From contig JAJECR010000298.1 in assembly GCA_022821935.1 (NCBI GenBank), positions 1-7,871 on the forward strand: 7,871 nt of DNA, read 5' to 3'. Position numbers and translations under genes: made by a program. Below the pieces are notes generated by a model. It was given only the letters and a program-made list of their open reading frames with translations, was not told the origin of the DNA and did not search any database. Shown piece by piece: positions 6,876-7,871 of this stretch (its first letter is position 1; the number at the start of each line of letters is the position of its first letter). This DNA is from Candidatus Latescibacterota bacterium. Lineage in GTDB: Bacteria > JAAXHH01.

Positions 6876-6914
6876 ATTGTATAATCGTCCTTGCAGGTGC
6901 AATCAATAACAATC
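6876..6914. promoter_or_regulatory. AT-rich divergent promoter region
   Basis: This is the most AT-rich stretch in the 231-base gap between the cyclodeaminase-like gene and the small plus-strand ORF. On the plus strand 6880-6885 is a perfect TATAAT, but no good -35 lies 16-18 bases upstream. On the minus strand TACAAT (6881-6876) lies 15 bases after TTGCAC (6902-6897) and 19 after TTGATT (6906-6901), both off the ideal spacing. CAATC occurs at 6900-6904 and 6910-6914, ten bases apart, and inverted as GATTG at 6875-6879, which could be a regulator site. I read it as the likely promoter zone for one or both directions without fixing a start point. Confidence 0.3.
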
Positions 6915-6985
6915 TGACCGAATCCGAGCTGAAAAGACTCTCCGTCGAACCCCATGATCCGGCTCGCGGGGAGTCCCTATAAACC

Positions 6986-7007
6986 GTCCGGGTCTTCGAG
7001 CCCGGAC
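6986..7007 (+). promoter_or_regulatory. GC-rich hairpin in the leader of the small basic ORF and glnA
   Basis: GTCCGGG (6986-6992) and CCCGGAC (7001-7007) form a perfect 7-bp stem with an eight-base loop TCTTCGAG. The loop can add two inner pairs (C-G, T-A) with a bulged T. It ends eight bases before the AGGGAG ribosome site of the 36-codon ORF, and there is no T-tract, so an intrinsic terminator is unlikely. It could be a protein-binding or translation-control element. A TATAAA at 6978-6983 just before it would, if used as a -10, start transcription inside the left arm, so the hairpin matters only for a transcript begun further upstream. Confidence 0.45.
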
Positions 7008-7025
7008 ATGCACCAGGGAGTGGGT

Positions 7026-7136
7026 ATGCGCGAACGCCAGAAGGAACTCCGGAGACAGCGGTTCCGCAAGGAGCAGAGACGCAAGGCCGCGATCCGCGAG
7101 ATGAAGCTCAAGAGAAAAGTAAAGCCGTCCAAATAG
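7026..7136 (+). CDS. Tiny Lys/Arg-rich basic protein upstream of glnA
   Basis: A 36-residue ORF starting MRERQKELRRQRFRKEQRRK and ending KVKPSK. About half its residues are Lys or Arg, there is no hydrophobic segment, and most of it would form one highly charged helix. ATG 7026 has GGGAG (7016-7020) five bases upstream. In-frame ATGs at 7008 and 6954 lack a comparable site and would run back through the hairpin. The stop is 28 bases before glnA on the same strand, so the two are probably co-transcribed. I do not recognise a family. Its charge suggests binding to RNA, ribosome or DNA, as in tiny ribosomal proteins such as Thx or the COX24/AURKAIP1-like peptides, but I see no specific match. 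It could instead be a translated leader controlling glnA. A chance ORF is possible, though ribosome site, spacing and composition argue against it. Confidence 0.55.
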   Translation: MRERQKELRRQRFRKEQRRKAAIREMKLKRKVKPSK

Positions 7137-7164
7137 CCAGTCTGGTTCCCCTGACAGGTGAGGC

Positions 7165-7871
7165 ATGAACGATCCATCGGATGCGGCGAAGGATTACGTC
7201 CTCCACACGGCCCAGGAACACAACGTCAAGATCATCCAGTTGTGGTTCACGGATATACTGGGCTTTTTGAAAAGCTTTTCCATCACGGTGGAGGAACTGG
7301 AAGACGCGCTGAAGGACGGCGAGGTCTTCGACGGCTCGTCCATCGAGGGATTCATCCGGCACAGCGAGCAGGACATGATCGCCATGCCGGATCCCAGCAC
7401 GTTCCAGGTCCTGCCCTGGCGCCCGGACGCCCGTCAGCGCGCCGTGGGCAGCATGTTCTGCGATATATTGGACCCCGATGGCGCCCGGCCCTACGAAGGC
7501 GATCCACGCCAGATCCTCAAAAGGAGCCTCCAGCGCGCGGCGGAACACGGGTTTACCTTCTACGTCCAGCCTGAACTGGAATACTATTACCTCAAGTCCA
7601 GCGAAGGTCCGCCCCAGCCCCTCGACCAGGGCGGCTACTTCGACCTCACGCCACTGGACTGGGCGACCGACCTCAGACGCGATACCGTGATGGCCCTCGA
7701 AGAAATCGGCATCGGCGTCGAGTTCAGCCACCACGAAGGCGGGCCCAGCCAGAGTGAGATCTCCCTGCGGTACACCGACGCCATGACCATGGCGGACTAC
7801 ACGATGACCTACCGCCTCGTGGTGAAGGAAGTGGCCCTCCGGCACAACGTGTACGCCACCTTCATGCCCAA
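7165..7871 (+). CDS. glnA: Type I glutamine synthetase, N-terminal half (GlnA2-like), cut by window end
   Basis: The first 235 residues of a GSI enzyme (glutamate + ammonia + ATP to glutamine), open at the right edge where about 450 would be usual. The N-terminal domain has WFTDILGFLKS (27-37) and FDGSSIEGF (55-63), then DPSTFQVLPW (76-85). The catalytic domain starts with PELE (136-139) and SHHEGGPSQSE (188-198), where E137 or E139, E191 and E198 are the expected metal ligands, and continues to ATFMP (231-235). R65 aligns with the Arg linked to feedback inhibition in GSI-alpha enzymes such as Bacillus GlnA, and the beta-type insertion is absent here. The pattern resembles actinobacterial GlnA2. 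The adenylylation Tyr region is outside the window. ATG 7165 has AGGTGA (7156-7161) suitably placed. Dodecameric, cytoplasmic. Confidence 0.97.
   Translation, partial: MNDPSDAAKDYVLHTAQEHNVKIIQLWFTDILGFLKSFSITVEELEDALKDGEVFDGSSIEGFIRHSEQDMIAMPDPSTFQVLPWRPDARQRAVGSMFCDILDPDGARPYEGDPRQILKRSLQRAAEHGFTFYVQPELEYYYLKSSEGPPQPLDQGGYFDLTPLDWATDLRRDTVMALEEIGIGVEFSHHEGGPSQSEISLRYTDAMTMADYTMTYRLVVKEVALRHNVYATFMP

Noticed and set aside
6795..6902. N-terminal extension of the cyclodeaminase-like gene to TTG 6902
   Set aside because: The added 36 residues do not look like the family, no ribosome site precedes 6902, and TTG 6794 has GGAG at six bases and gives the normal length.
7108..7845. 245-codon ORF on the minus strand opposite glutamine synthetase
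   Set aside because: It is fully antisense to unmistakable GS sequence; long antisense frames are expected in GC-rich genes, and the translation is low-complexity His/Val/Gly with no family features.

Overview
The window is GC-rich bacterial chromosome with tight gene packing, strong GGAG/GGAGG ribosome sites and G/C-biased third codon positions. A heptosyltransferase-type (GT9) enzyme suggests a Gram-negative, LPS-like envelope. The glutamine synthetase looks like the GlnA2-type branch of GSI. I cannot name the phylum from this; an uncultured high-GC lineage would fit. I see no transposase, phage gene, CRISPR array, tRNA or rRNA, so this reads as ordinary chromosome carrying one accessory-looking transport module.

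Left block (about 124-4735, all minus strand). In transcription order it contains a 94-residue membrane-anchored or secreted peptide rich in His, Asp and Cys (4699-4415), an ABC ATPase (4228-3422), two ABC-2/DUF3526-type permeases (3412-2003 and 2000-552) and a MerC-domain membrane protein (513-124). The ATPase and both permeases are separated by only 9 and 2 bases, so they surely form one transporter. The flanking genes both carry candidate soft-metal ligands, so the whole block may be a metal-handling module. A TTGACA promoter lies so close to the first ATG that the message may be leaderless. A dyad plus a repeated 9-mer sits in the 186-base gap before the ATPase. At the far left edge, 18 codons of a plus-strand gene run convergently towards merC.

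Middle block (4813-6794, minus strand). An ornithine cyclodeaminase/mu-crystallin family oxidoreductase and a GT9 glycosyltransferase overlap by four bases (ATGA), an evident two-gene operon.

Right block (6795-7871, plus strand). A 231-base divergent intergenic region carries AT-rich promoter-like sequence and a strong GC hairpin. It leads into a 36-codon, extremely Lys/Arg-rich ORF and then, 28 bases later, a type I glutamine synthetase that runs off the right end.

The best candidate for something undescribed is the left block: a DUF3526 ABC exporter or assembly machine bracketed by a His/Asp/Cys peptide and a MerC protein. Next is the tiny basic ORF with its leader hairpin in front of glnA.
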